From Vanilla planifolia (Eukaryota; Streptophyta; Magnoliopsida; Asparagales; Orchidaceae): a stretch of 64,000 nucleotides of DNA. Position 1 is the first letter of the stretch, and the number at the start of each line of letters is the position of its first letter. The position numbers and the translations under genes were made by a program. Below, piece after piece: positions 49,320 to 61,275 of the stretch. The DNA lies in NCBI GenBank assembly GCA_023846275.1, contig CM043868.1, positions 12,247,755-12,311,754 of the forward strand, in the 5' to 3' direction. The notes below the pieces were generated by a model that worked only from the letters and a program-made list of their open reading frames with translations, was not told the origin of the DNA and did no database searches.

Positions 49320-50790
49320 AAATTTCCTTCATAAATAATCCTTTTAAAAGATAATAAACCTTCAAATTAAGAGTGCTATCTATTGATATATATAGAGATA
49401 ATTTAAGGATTACGAATAATCATTATTTTTTAAAAATTTTAAAAGGACTACAAGCTCTTGTGTGTAATTTCTCACATTTAATAGAAGTTAATCTTTAGGG
49501 TGAATGACCATTCACTTCTTTTAAATTCTCTAATAATCTTACTTTTGTTCATAATTTTAAAGTACCTTCAATTACTAAACTTTATCTTCTACTTAACTTT
49601 AATATGCAAATTTTTAAAATCATGTGTAAATGAAAATGCAAAATCACAATACAAAAGAGATGACAAGTCATTTAAATAAAAAGGTTTATTAAGTATTTTA
49701 TCATAAATAATCAAATGAGGATAACTTTTTAGTTGTACAAATTGTATTATTATAAGCAAATTTAGTATATGATAAATGTAAATTCTAACTTCTAATGTTT
49801 TTCACAACTAATACCCTTAATAAATTTTTAATGTTTTGTTTACAACTTAAGTTTTGTCTTTTAGTTAGTGGATGAAAAGTATATACAAATTTAAGTCTTT
49901 TACTTAATAATTTCTATAAGGTTTTCCAAAAGTAATGAAAAAACTTTAACATCAATAAAAGTTTTTAAGAAGTAACCAAGCATTGATTTTAGATAGATCT
50001 AGCTTTATTCTAGATGATAAAACAATAAATCCTAAGAAATTCATTTCACATTCCAAAGTGAAAAATTTCTTCAAATTCATGTTTAATACTCTTTCCATAT
50101 AATTCCAAAGTATTCCAAAAAAATTTGATGTGTTCATTTTTGTTATCATTATAGATCAATGTATTAATCTAAATATAATACTAAAAATCTCAATAAATGA
50201 CTTCAAATCTATATTCCTTAACCTTATAAAGGTAATAGGGGCATTAGACAATCCAAAAATCGTGATTAGTTTTTCACTCATCATCATATTTAATTTTGAT
50301 TTGATGATAACCACTTCTAAGATCAATTTTATCAAAATAAATATGATTAAGAAGATCATCTAATTTTAAGAATAAATAATTTATACTTAATAATAATTTT
50401 ATTTATTATCATATTATTAGTACATATTCTTTAACTACTATTCTTTATTATTAATAATGCATGAATAATAGATGGACTTCAAAATTTTTCTTCAAAATCT
50501 TTTACCATCAATAATCAAATTCTTTATTTATTATCATATTTTTTAAACTTAATGTTCTCAGTTGGATTCATCCTACAATGGAATAAATTTAGTAATTGTG
50601 AACCAAACATAAGATCTACTATATGCCATGCCTCTTAATGGAGGTAATTTATTTGGTAGTTTCTCTGGAATGAAATCAAAAAATTCTTCAAATAAAGTAA
50701 TAGATTTTTTTGGAAATATGTATCTTAGATGGCATAGATAAAGTCTCTTTCCCATAAGTAAGAAACAAAGTGTTAATCTCACCCTTTATA
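49320..50790 (-). mobile_element. Ty3/gypsy remnant with RT-to-integrase deletion
   Basis: Minus-strand order. FIPEKLPNKLPPLRGM at about 50640-50690 is the linker before RT. DKIDLRSGYHQIKIK at about 50300-50345 is an RT core motif. FGLSNAPITFIRL at about 50230-50270 follows. KKFFTLECEMNFLGFIV and KLDLSKINAW at about 49980-50070 are the RT thumb. FAYNNT at about 49730-49750 then begins the integrase C-terminal part (FAYN-S in the family), which fades by 49320. RNase H and the integrase core should lie between 49740 and 49950 but are absent, so at least 1.5 kb has been deleted. Stops and frameshifts are present throughout. Confidence 0.8.
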
Positions 50791-53700
50791 AGAGTTTGTT
50801 GATAAGAAAACAAAATGATAAGGTTTTTTAATGTACTATTTGAGTTTGATACCTAAAGAAGATGAAAAGATGATCAATTAAGATGTGTTAACATTGTATC
50901 TTACCATGGGACATGGCCAAAGACATGCATCTCATAAGTGATGAACCCTTGAAGGAATCTCACTCTTAGTGGTGTTATAGCCATCACAAGTATTTGTGTT
51001 CTTTTGATATGATAGACTGTTAAAACCTTAGTTTTATGAAAATGGAGCTTTATTGCATACTAAAAAGTTACAACTAATAAAGTTTTTTACTTGACCTAGC
51101 ATTACAAATACAATCCTGACCAATAAATACTACAATTAAGATGTAAAGTGGGGATGAGTTTAAGTAAGCTTTCAATGTGTTGATCTACATGAATGCTATA
51201 TGCCATATGGTAATTGTTAAGAGATTTGGAGTGTCCCACTAAAGTATCAATATGACCAATGTTAACAATGATTTTGTATGAGAGTGATGTAGAAGCTTTC
51301 CATATCGACCTTGATCGATTATGCCTTATTTATGAATTATGAAGGTAGATGCACACTGAGGAGATTAGTGGTTAGCCTTGATATGAAAAAATGCATACTG
51401 TATTATGGGAATCATCATAATAGACAATATGCGAATAGATTGGTGAGATATTAGGCTAAGCTGATAGCAGAATTGTGCCACATCAATTGAGAAAATGTGC
51501 CCCATCAAAATAGCTTAATTGGTGTAGTAATGTATTATTGTATCTGAACAAAATTGAACCAAATCAAAACCATGTCAACCAAATCTATTTGATTAACCAC
51601 AGGCAACATACTAAGACAATGACAATTTTGATGTGAAGTTATCGTGCCATATGACGATGAATATCATATCCTTACAACATAAGAAAGACCAAAGTGTACA
51701 ACCATATTTGTCTAATCCATGATAATGAATATTACACCCCTCTATTGTCACATATTTTTTCTTTTTTTCTTTCCCCTTAAGATGCAACCAAACCTATGCA
51801 CCAGTCAATATATGCAACAAGCTACCTTTCACTCTCTATATTAGAAATTTAGATTAGAAGTTGTGATCCCAGAATATGATCATCAAACTCATAATTTGTC
51901 CTAAAATGAACCATATTCTTGTTCTAACTAAGACCTCAGTTGAGCCTAAAATTGGTCCATCTTAGGTTAAGGAACTTGCTTAGTACACTTATGTGTAAAT
52001 GATACCTAAGTAATTTATAATCACAAATAACTATATCCATATAATAATATAATAATCATAAATAACAACATAAATCATATCCAATATAGTCTATGTCTAA
52101 TATAAATAATACACATAATCCAAGACCAATAAATATATCTCAATATTAAAAATAAATAAAACTATAATTAGAACATATAAAGACACTAACTGATAAAAGA
52201 TCCCTTAGGATGTTGACTTTGATCATCACTTTATTATTGTACCAACAACTAATTCCCTACACCTATAGATAATATAAGAAGGGTGAGCTAAGCTCAATAT
52301 AAATGCTTATATCTAACTAATAAAATATACATGTCGTGATATAATAACAAAGTATAATCATTAATCTATTAAATAAATCAAATGAATATCATAGCCAACC
52401 AAGCTAAGTTAAAGTATAAAATTATAACCACCATCCCTATCATATATCTATTTAGGCTCAAAATGTCTAAATGAAATCATACTTAAGATCAATCCATAGG
52501 ATGCATAGTGATGGAAGCTAATCATGTGGCCACCCCATAAGGCCATAGGAGTTCTTACAATGTATGGCTTTACCACCACAAGCTTAGGCTTACCCATAGT
52601 CCTCCCCAGATGTCCTAGTAATAAAGCATACAACTTTCAAACTTTGTGGGAGTCTTATCATCTGGTATATTCAACCCACTAGGCTTTAATTGAAGAGCCC
52701 ATTAATTGGAGTCAAATGTACTCTAATCTATATTATCATTAATCACTCTTACTTATAATCATCTGTATGATATTTTTCATAAATATCTAGGGTTACCTAA
52801 CCTTGAACTTTCATCTAAAAGATCTTAAGGTTTCTTCAAAATCTTAATCTATTAACTAAATCATCTAAGGACTCCTCAAACCTTATTATTCTATTTAGGC
52901 TAACTAGTGGTTCTTCCAAATCTTAATCTAACTATGTGAGGTTTATTTAAAACATTATTTTAATATATGGGTTGATTTAGGGTTTTTTTAAACCTTAATC
53001 TATTTATTTGGAGTAATCCTTCCTTATAAGTTTTTTATGTTCACATTTATAAGCCTAACTACACTACAATTTGAGTATCTACTTAAGTTATAAGTCCATG
53101 GCTTAAATTATTTAAGCCATAGTATTTAATATTTAATTTGGATTCATATGAGTTCTATCAGTGACTCTTTTATTTTACAGGCTAACCTAAGTCACACTAC
53201 CATTCTCAAAGAACTTATATGAGTCACATACATCACTCAAACCATCATCTAGGATATCAATCCATACCTTAAAAGTCTAATTTTAGGTTACTCATATTTT
53301 TACCCTTCAAACTAAGATAAAATGGGGTTTAGCCAATGATCTCATTCAATGTCTTGGCCAAGCCTAGTATCACTCTTAAGGCCAATACTTAACTCTCTAT
53401 CTCAATCAACCCTCATCCAGGGTCTAAAATTCTCAGCATAATTTAACCTTATCTTTGAGTGTGCTCAGGATTTCACCAAATCCTTGATAACCTCAATCTA
53501 TTCTTAAGTCTCATGTTATAATCTAAAGTTCATGTCTGAGTCTTACATTCAACCCCTTAGTCAATCTCAAGGAAACAAAAATCTTAACTAAGGTTTGATC
53601 TTTTAGGTAGAATGTTTCCACAAGTTCTAAGTAAGGTTTCATAACAAGTTTAAGGCATTATCACAAAGTTTATTTTGAGTTGAACTCTTTTTTCCTATCA

Positions 53701-54549
53701 AGTCATTCGAGACCATTACATGACATTAACATTCTTTTAGGGCTCCATCAAGACTTTCCAAGCCCTCTTCATAAGGTACTCAAGCATTCCTTCTTAGCCC
53801 AATGTCATCTAAATTCACTTTTAAGATCTATTCTTGCTTTCTAAGCTTATAATTGAGCCTTACACCCAACCCTAAAGCTTAAACTAAGAAAAAATCCTTA
53901 TTAAGTCACAAATTTAAGTCCTAAGTTTAGTTTTAGAGAAGAATTCTTGCTTAGGCTATGTAGATGTCTTATGGTATAATTAAGTAAAATCACTCCAAGA
54001 CTAACCTACTATGATTTCCTTAAATACTTTAGAATATTTCTAGCAAAATTCTTTACCTCAATTTATACTAAACTTGGGTTCTTTTAAGCCATATTAGCTG
54101 AATAATTATGTAATACTTTCAAAAGCTTAAGTCATCAACATAAGAATGATCATTGGCTTCTTTTTATGTGACAAGTCTTGCTTACCATCTTTTCACAAGT
54201 ATAAATAGAACTTTTAACAACAATAAACTTAAAAATATCCATGTTAACAATAATTTCAACAAGTCATTCATGCCATAATTATCAGAACATTACAAGTTGT
54301 AATGAGGAGACTTCAAAAAAATTATGCTATCAATAAAGGTGATAATAATTTTATACTTTTATTTTTAGTAATTCTAAGTGATCATTACTAATAATCATGA
54401 ATTAATCTATAAAAAATTTATCATAATTTAAAATTTTATCTTGTGGCTAGCATGTTTTCAAGATTAAATAAAATCCATGACATAACCAATTATGCAAAGA
54501 TCATCTATAATAACTTCATCTAATTAAAATAACCCAAGAACTATAACTC
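50791..54549. other. Intergenic, probably eroded retroelement
   Basis: No coding domain recognised. 52270-52310 (GGGTGAGCTAAGCTCAATA) resembles a motif seen in plant gypsy LTRs, but no pair was found. 52900-53950 is rich in short CTTAA/TCTAA words. No gene. Confidence 0.4.
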
Positions 54550-55450
54550 AACTTTTGCATCATAACTGAGAGGCTTTGCATGTTAATCTCAATAATTAGG
54601 AATCATGCATATGAAATTTTCATTATACAAAGAGCTATTGCATATTTTTTCAACATAACCAAGAGCTATAATAAGTTAATCTCATCAATTAGAAGGCAAA
54701 CACATGATGTTTTCACCAAATCCAAAGTTAAATCTCTATTTTTACAACATAATCAAAAGCTATTGCATGCTAATGTCATTATTTATATTTTCACCTAAAT
54801 GAGAGCAATGGAATGTTCATTATAGTAAGATAATATAAACACTTCAAAGTCTTTATCAATCCAAAAACTATAGCATGAATAATGATAAACATTACATGAT
54901 TCTAATGTTTTTTATCCACCACAAGTAGTAGTAAGTAATTATAGTAAAAATCACATAAATCTATTGTTTCTTGCCAAAACCAAAATCTACAACATAAAAT
55001 ATTATCAAAACATTAAGAAAATCCAATATTCTATATCATACATGAGCTACAACATACAAGATTAGTAAGGCATTGCAAATTTGTCATATTCTACATTAAA
55101 CCATGAGTAAAACATTGCATATATCTCATATTCTATACTAAAATGTAAGGTATGACATTCTGGATACATCAAGTTGATTTTTATGTTGAGAGCTACTACA
55201 TGCTAGATTTACAAAGCATTACCTATATCTAATATTCTTTATTAGATTAAAAAGTATAACATACTACTTTCACAATTAAAAATGGTGTATCACATCATGT
55301 TCTTATGCAAACCAAGATGCAACATGCTAACTTCTCAATACAAGAACCAAATTCTTATCAAAGTGAGAATTAAAGTATGCCGATTTTATTAATTAGGAAG
55401 CATACACATATTATTTGCTCTAAACTGAGAAATCATAGTGTGCCAAGGTA
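54550..55450. repeat. Highly degenerate tandem array
   Basis: Variants of AGAGCTATTGCATGCTAAT and CATAACCAAGAGCTA recur roughly every 50-90 bp, with unit boundaries blurred by indels. This suggests an old satellite-like or LTR-internal array. Confidence is limited because the units are so diverged. Confidence 0.45.
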
Positions 55451-55935
55451 TCAAAATAAAACATGTATCACACTTTTTTTTCATCAACTTGAGAACACTA
55501 GGTTAGCCAGTATGCATTAATTAAGAAAATAATTAATTTTAAATAGCTAACATGCTTCTATATTTAGGTGCATAGCATAAGGTTTCTACCTTTTAAATTA
55601 GATCAATGTCTACACTAATCAAAGATCCTTCTTCTTCGTGGATTGAGCTTGCAATTTACCTCTTTCCTTACTTGTGGGCCACTTTCTCTCAGGTAGGTCC
55701 CTTTAAGAGAATTTATGGCTAGGGTTTTCTAAAAATTCTAACCTTAATCACAAGTTGAACCTTATATTTCCATTGAATTAACCTTTTTATTATGGAATGT
55801 TGGTTAGGAAAGCTCAAATTTCTTTTAATGCATCCTTATCTTATTATTCATGCATTATAAGGTTTGACCAAATCTTTACTTTCTTTTCCCTTAAATATAA
55901 AAGTATATTTATTTAGCATCCACTAATTGTACTAG

Positions 55936-55995
<60 letters not shown>

Positions 55996-58169
55996 CATAT
56001 TATATGATGAGATAGATCCATTATTACTACCTAATTGTTCTATTGATTATAACTATATGATCTGATATTTGAACTTATATGATACATAGTCACCTATCAT
56101 AACATGACAATTCACCTATGTGATGTCTGATTGTACTTTTATGACTATTGTAATTTCTTTTATTATTATTATACTTATATAAAAACTTGCTTTCATACTA
56201 ATATGTTAATAGTATTACTTAAACCAACTCCCCATTTTCTCTATTGGAATCCTTACATGATAGAGTGATCAGTCTAATATGATCACTAGCAAAGTTTGTG
56301 CCCATTCACTCTTGCATTTTGATTCTTACTATTGTCAGATTGTATTATACACTTTCCCAATATTTTACCATACAATATTTACAATTAAGCCTTCAAACAA
56401 GCTTTTAACCCTTATCATACCATATGATCTTCTACCATCATATTATATGATTCTCACCAAGTATATTTAGTAATATTCTAACTTTATCACATAAATTTTA
56501 CAAGAATTTAAATGATAGATTCAAATTGGAATCACTTTAACTAGAAAATTTGATGGTTGTAATAATGAATGGCCATTACATGTATGAGACAAAGGCATGA
56601 TAAAAGCATGGCATATCTAAACAAAGCATTAAATGATCTAGATTGAATAGTGAGCTTATTGTATTGCCTAATAAAGTCCATCATACTTAACTAATGCTGC
56701 AATTGAAATGAAATTTCCTTAAGATAGGTTGAGAGGTAGTGTTAGATGATAAATAGAGATATACTCAATAATGAGCTTGTAGAAAGTTATCATGTGACTA
56801 ATCAAAGATGATGAATACATATCTTGAAGGTGACTAAAGAAATAGCTGAACAACTAGATTTGTATAATCAATCACCTCATCTTATATGACTTCAGTGCAA
56901 ATTTGAAAGAAGTGAACTAACTTGAAATTGATGGATACATCCACTTATTGATGTTTGCCTTGACTATCATATGAAGATAATTCATTAAGGAGGCATTAAT
57001 TGGACAACTTTGTTTATAATCATGATACATGTATATGGGCATCTCTTCTCATCAAGGTTAATTAAAGCTTTACAAACTTTTGGAATTTTTTATGAGTCTA
57101 AAACTTTATAATGAAAACACCTATAGGGCTATTAAGCAAATTGATTGGCTATAGTATTTTCTTCTCTAAGTGTTTAAATTAAATCAATTTCAAATAGAAT
57201 TGGCTAATTTTATTTAATAATTTAGTGTACAATAAGAGGTTCTCATGTTGCCTTAGATTATTATAAAGTTTGATTTACTGTCTAACTCTAAAATGATATT
57301 TTGTAAGCTCAGATTATTACATAAGTTTAATCCAAATACTATAACCATGGCTTTAGCTTTGATATTTGTTTTATATCTTATGTATACTAAGAATTCTTTG
57401 ATAGCTTTACCCAAAAAATCTTTAATCACACCACCACATCCAGTAAGGCCAGGGTTCTTGCTTGTAGATTTGTGTGTTTAATTTGAGAAAGTCCACCTAT
57501 GGGGGTGCCCATTATACCAATTTTGTGATTATGCATTTGATTTTAAAACATAGATGAATCAGCCTATATTTTATCAGTTGAAGATCTAATGAGCTATTTT
57601 ATGTGATTGGATTGTATTTAAAAAATGTTATAGCTTGTTTGTTGAACTCAATTTATCAAGGTACTCATCAGGATTATTGGCTCATCATGGAATTTGGAAT
57701 TGTGAGCTTTACCAATATTTCAACATACAAGACATGGAAGGACCCTTGATATCTCAATTGTTATAAAGTTTGTTAGACTACAATTCCACCAGTGATAAAA
57801 TGACTAATGAATGATGTTTGATGGAATGTGTCTAATGCCTAACTTTATAGCAAAGTGATTTAAATGTGCATACCTAGGACATTCATTAATTGAGAATCAT
57901 CACATGCACAATAAAGGCATTCATTTGCAAATTGAAACTCATTTTTCTCAAGTTATCAAGAAATGCTAGTAAGTTATTTAGGAGCCTCCACATTGGTAAG
58001 GAAATTTTGGAAAGTAAAGAGTTACTCTAGATTAATTTTTGTGACTTCTAAATAATTCTTTTACTTTTGAGCTCATCTTAAGCTAAATTGATAATATATT
58101 TTCCATCATTAATGAGAAACTAGTAACTACAACCATTAATTTCTATATTTTTAATGAATTACAAAACAG
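55451..58169. other. Intergenic, no gene seen
   Basis: It contains a (TA)n tract at 55937-55994 and otherwise AT-rich sequence. Part of 57570-58170 may be the 3' portion of the neighbouring LINE. Confidence 0.45.
55937..55994. repeat. (TA)n microsatellite, ~57 bp
   Basis: Pure alternating TA run. Confidence 0.95.
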
Positions 58170-59480
58170 TAGGCTTGATTTTCTATATATGATTCCATGT
58201 AGTAGAGCATGCTTTGATACATTTTTTGGTGAGGCATTTGTCTCTCATGTATCTTGCCTAAAGTGCATTTAAGATACAGATCATCTAACAAAGCTTTGTA
58301 CTATACTCTTCCTTAGGGTCTTTTAATATCTTGACTCTTAATCCATTTTCTACTTAAGGGAAGCTAATCTCCCCTTAAAGGAAACCATTCATAACACTTT
58401 CAACTGTATTTATAATCTTATTAAGAGGATAATACATCATTAGAGAGTATAGTGATAATGATTGAGAACATACTTGACAATAAAAAACAATTTTTTTAGC
58501 CAGCTATTTTCTTATGAATTTTATCAATCAAGTATTGGAAGCGAATGACCTTGTTTCTATCTCTGAATAAAATGCTTCCAAGGTATGGAATTTGGAAGTA
58601 ATGTATTTTAAATCCCAAAAGTTCCTGGATGTTATTCTCTTGCTTATGGGTTCATGTTTTTACTTCCAATAAAAAGCTCATTTGTATGTTAATCAACAAA
58701 ACCCTAGATGTCTTAGAGTTTATGAGAAATTTTTAATATTTTTAATAAAGGTTCACCACCTCTAAAAAAGAGGATAAATTACTTTGCAAAACCCAAATAA
58801 GCGATGAGTTGACAACCTCTCATAGTGGTGTAGTGCTTCACTTTACCTTGCATATGTAGATTGTTTAAATCTCTGCTTAGTGCTTCAACTACAATGAGAA
58901 ACAACAATAGAGATAAATGGTTACCTTGCTTTAACCTACAGGAAGGTTAGAAAAAACTATTACATTTTTCACTAATAATAATTAACAGCCAATTTCTATT
59001 GCATATACTCATGACTAGATTAAAAAATCTATTATCAAAGTTAAACTTGTGTACTTCTTCATCAAGAAAATTCCAAGACAAACTATTGAATACTTACTTA
59101 AAATCTAGCTTGATAATATAGTTATTACTTTTGGTCTTACAATTTATATCATAAACTAGTTCTTATGTTAGCAGGATATTTTGAGTGATTTCCCTTTTCT
59201 CAACAGAAGTTAACTACTTCATTGAGATGAGAAAGGATAGGAAAGACTATATTTTTATTGTGCGAGACTTAGATTTTATCAATGAAGTTGCAAAGAAAAT
59301 TAGTCTATAAGAATCAAATGATGTGATGCAATCAATCTTGGGAACCAAGATTATATTAGTGCTAAAGAATTCTTTAGGTAATCGTCTGCTAGCAAGAAAA
59401 TCATTAACAGCTTCATAAATGTTGTAGCTTCTTCTACAAAGGTCATAACAAATGATCTAAACTATTGTCTTGTATAATTA
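58170..59480 (-). mobile_element. LINE (non-LTR) reverse transcriptase remnant
   Basis: Minus-strand order. VNDFLASRRLPKEFFSTNI then ILVPKI (family LIPK) is at about 59340-59410. SLSWNFLDEEVHKFNF follows at about 59040-59090. KQGNHLSLLLFLIVVEALSR at about 58870-58935 corresponds to the RQGDPLSPFLF motif. A GFKIHYFQIPYLG block at about 58560-58620 follows, then DKIHKKIAG at about 58500 (family DKI--KL-GWK). The YADD-type active-site segment is not clear. Several stops and shifts. It lies between the two dispersed-repeat copies. 5' endonuclease region and poly-A end not located. Confidence 0.85.
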
Positions 59481-60821
59481 TTGCAACCACATGGTAGTAA
59501 TAATCTCTCGACTGCCTCACCACCGAAAGCTCACTAGATAGGATTTCTTAACATCCCTAGAAGTAAAATATGCTTTACAAAAAAGAACATAAGTGAGATC
59601 TTACCTTATTATGAAATTCCTACAATGTGAAGTCAAAATCATTCTATACTCTTCAAGATTTCCCTCTTCCTATCCAATTCCTTTATATCTCCTTAAAGAT
59701 TTGCATTACATTTTCATGGATCCCTCTTGGCTCTCCTCTTTCTCCTTTTCCTATTTTCTCACTCAGCACCAAATGGCGTAGTTGAATTTTGAAGCACATT
59801 TGAGATTATCCTCTTATTTAAATAAAAAGATAAGCTTTAGTATATAAACAATTCCCTCGTCTTAATTTCCTCTTTAAAAATTTGCAAAAATATGAATGAT
59901 TTTTGAAAAATGCAAACCACGTATTCACAAATTTCTTGCATTGAGACTTACATGATCATATGCTAAAAACTGGGATGTTGTTATCATTATCTTAGCATGC
60001 TTTTGGAGGCATCTATTTCTCAAAATATTCCTAAGTTATGGATCTAAAATACACATAACTAATAAATGCAACTATATTTTGAATGATAATTGAGATTAAT
60101 TAAACTAACTGCTACATCTTCATCATCCATTATTGTTATTCTTCATATCTCTTATTTCAATATGCAAGTATTAAATTAATTTAGTTAAGTTTTCAATTTG
60201 AGTTTTTGTTTGATTTTTATAAGTCTCTAAATTAGTTCTTAATGCTTCAAGCTTTTCTATATATTTTCTCTTGGTGAAATGATATTTTAATTTAACTTTG
60301 ATTAGATAGAAATTTTATAAAGATGCTAAAATAAAATTCGAACAAGATATGATGCAATGCAACACAAAGTTAAGTTAAAAATCTATTTCTTTTTTTATAA
60401 AGGATTCACTATGAAAATAAAGTTGAGGACATGAGAAAAAGCTAAATTTAAATTAAATATGACAATTACAAATATTAGCTAAAAGTGTGTAGTGGTGATG
60501 AGATGATGTTAATATATGCATACTATATTTAGCAACAAATACGACTATTTAGAACCTTTGACATAACAAATATCAAATAAAACTAATCAAGAATTCAAAT
60601 CAAACGAGCAAGAGGAAAATGTGTAGGCTAGGGTTGTAGTCTTATATGTTGATTGTAGAATTGGAAGGATTGAGGCAAGTGTATGACAAGATTTGGCCAA
60701 GAGAATTAAGAACGAAGAACCTTAACTATGAGCTTTAAAGAAGAAAACAAAATTTAGCTGAGATCTTTGAGAAAGAACAATTGGTGAGAATGGTTTCCTT
60801 TGCTTTGACATAGAATATGAC
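59481..60821. other. Intergenic, no gene seen
   Basis: AT-rich. Possibly the far 5' part of the LINE near 59480-59560. No other supported feature. Confidence 0.5.
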
Positions 60822-61275
60822 AAAGGAATAGGAGGAAGAGAGACTATCCTTCAACTATTACTCTTTTAGGCCTTAAAAATTGTGATTTAAAAGGAAAGGT
60901 AGATGAATCTATTTGATTTAATTAAGGGATGGATGAAGGTTTTAGTAATGGAGGGTGTGTAGTAAAGGGAATGTGTAGAGAGGGAATTGAGTTTGAGCAA
61001 AATAGAAGCTTTAAGGTTGTGGTCCAATTTGAGGGATTTAAAGGAAAAAATTGGCCATGAAGTTGAGTGAAGAAAGAGATGGAGATGATAACTGTGGTTA
61101 GGGTTACCAAAGGAAAGAGACAAGGATTGGGATTTTGTGATATATTGGCATAAATTGGGTCATTATGATTAAATTAGGGTTTTAAGAGGGGATTAACATG
61201 AGCTATGAGATTGGAAATGTGAAATAAAAAAGAAGAGGTGAAAGAGAAAATAAGCAAAGTCAGATCTTACTTTTC
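60822..61275. repeat. Dispersed repeat, copy 2 (possible 5' LTR part)
   Basis: Pairs with 48065-48505 in direct orientation over about 440 bp at roughly 70% identity by eye. If these are LTRs of the 49.3-50.8 kb gypsy remnant, this would be its 5' LTR on the minus strand, with later material inserted between. Confidence 0.6.
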
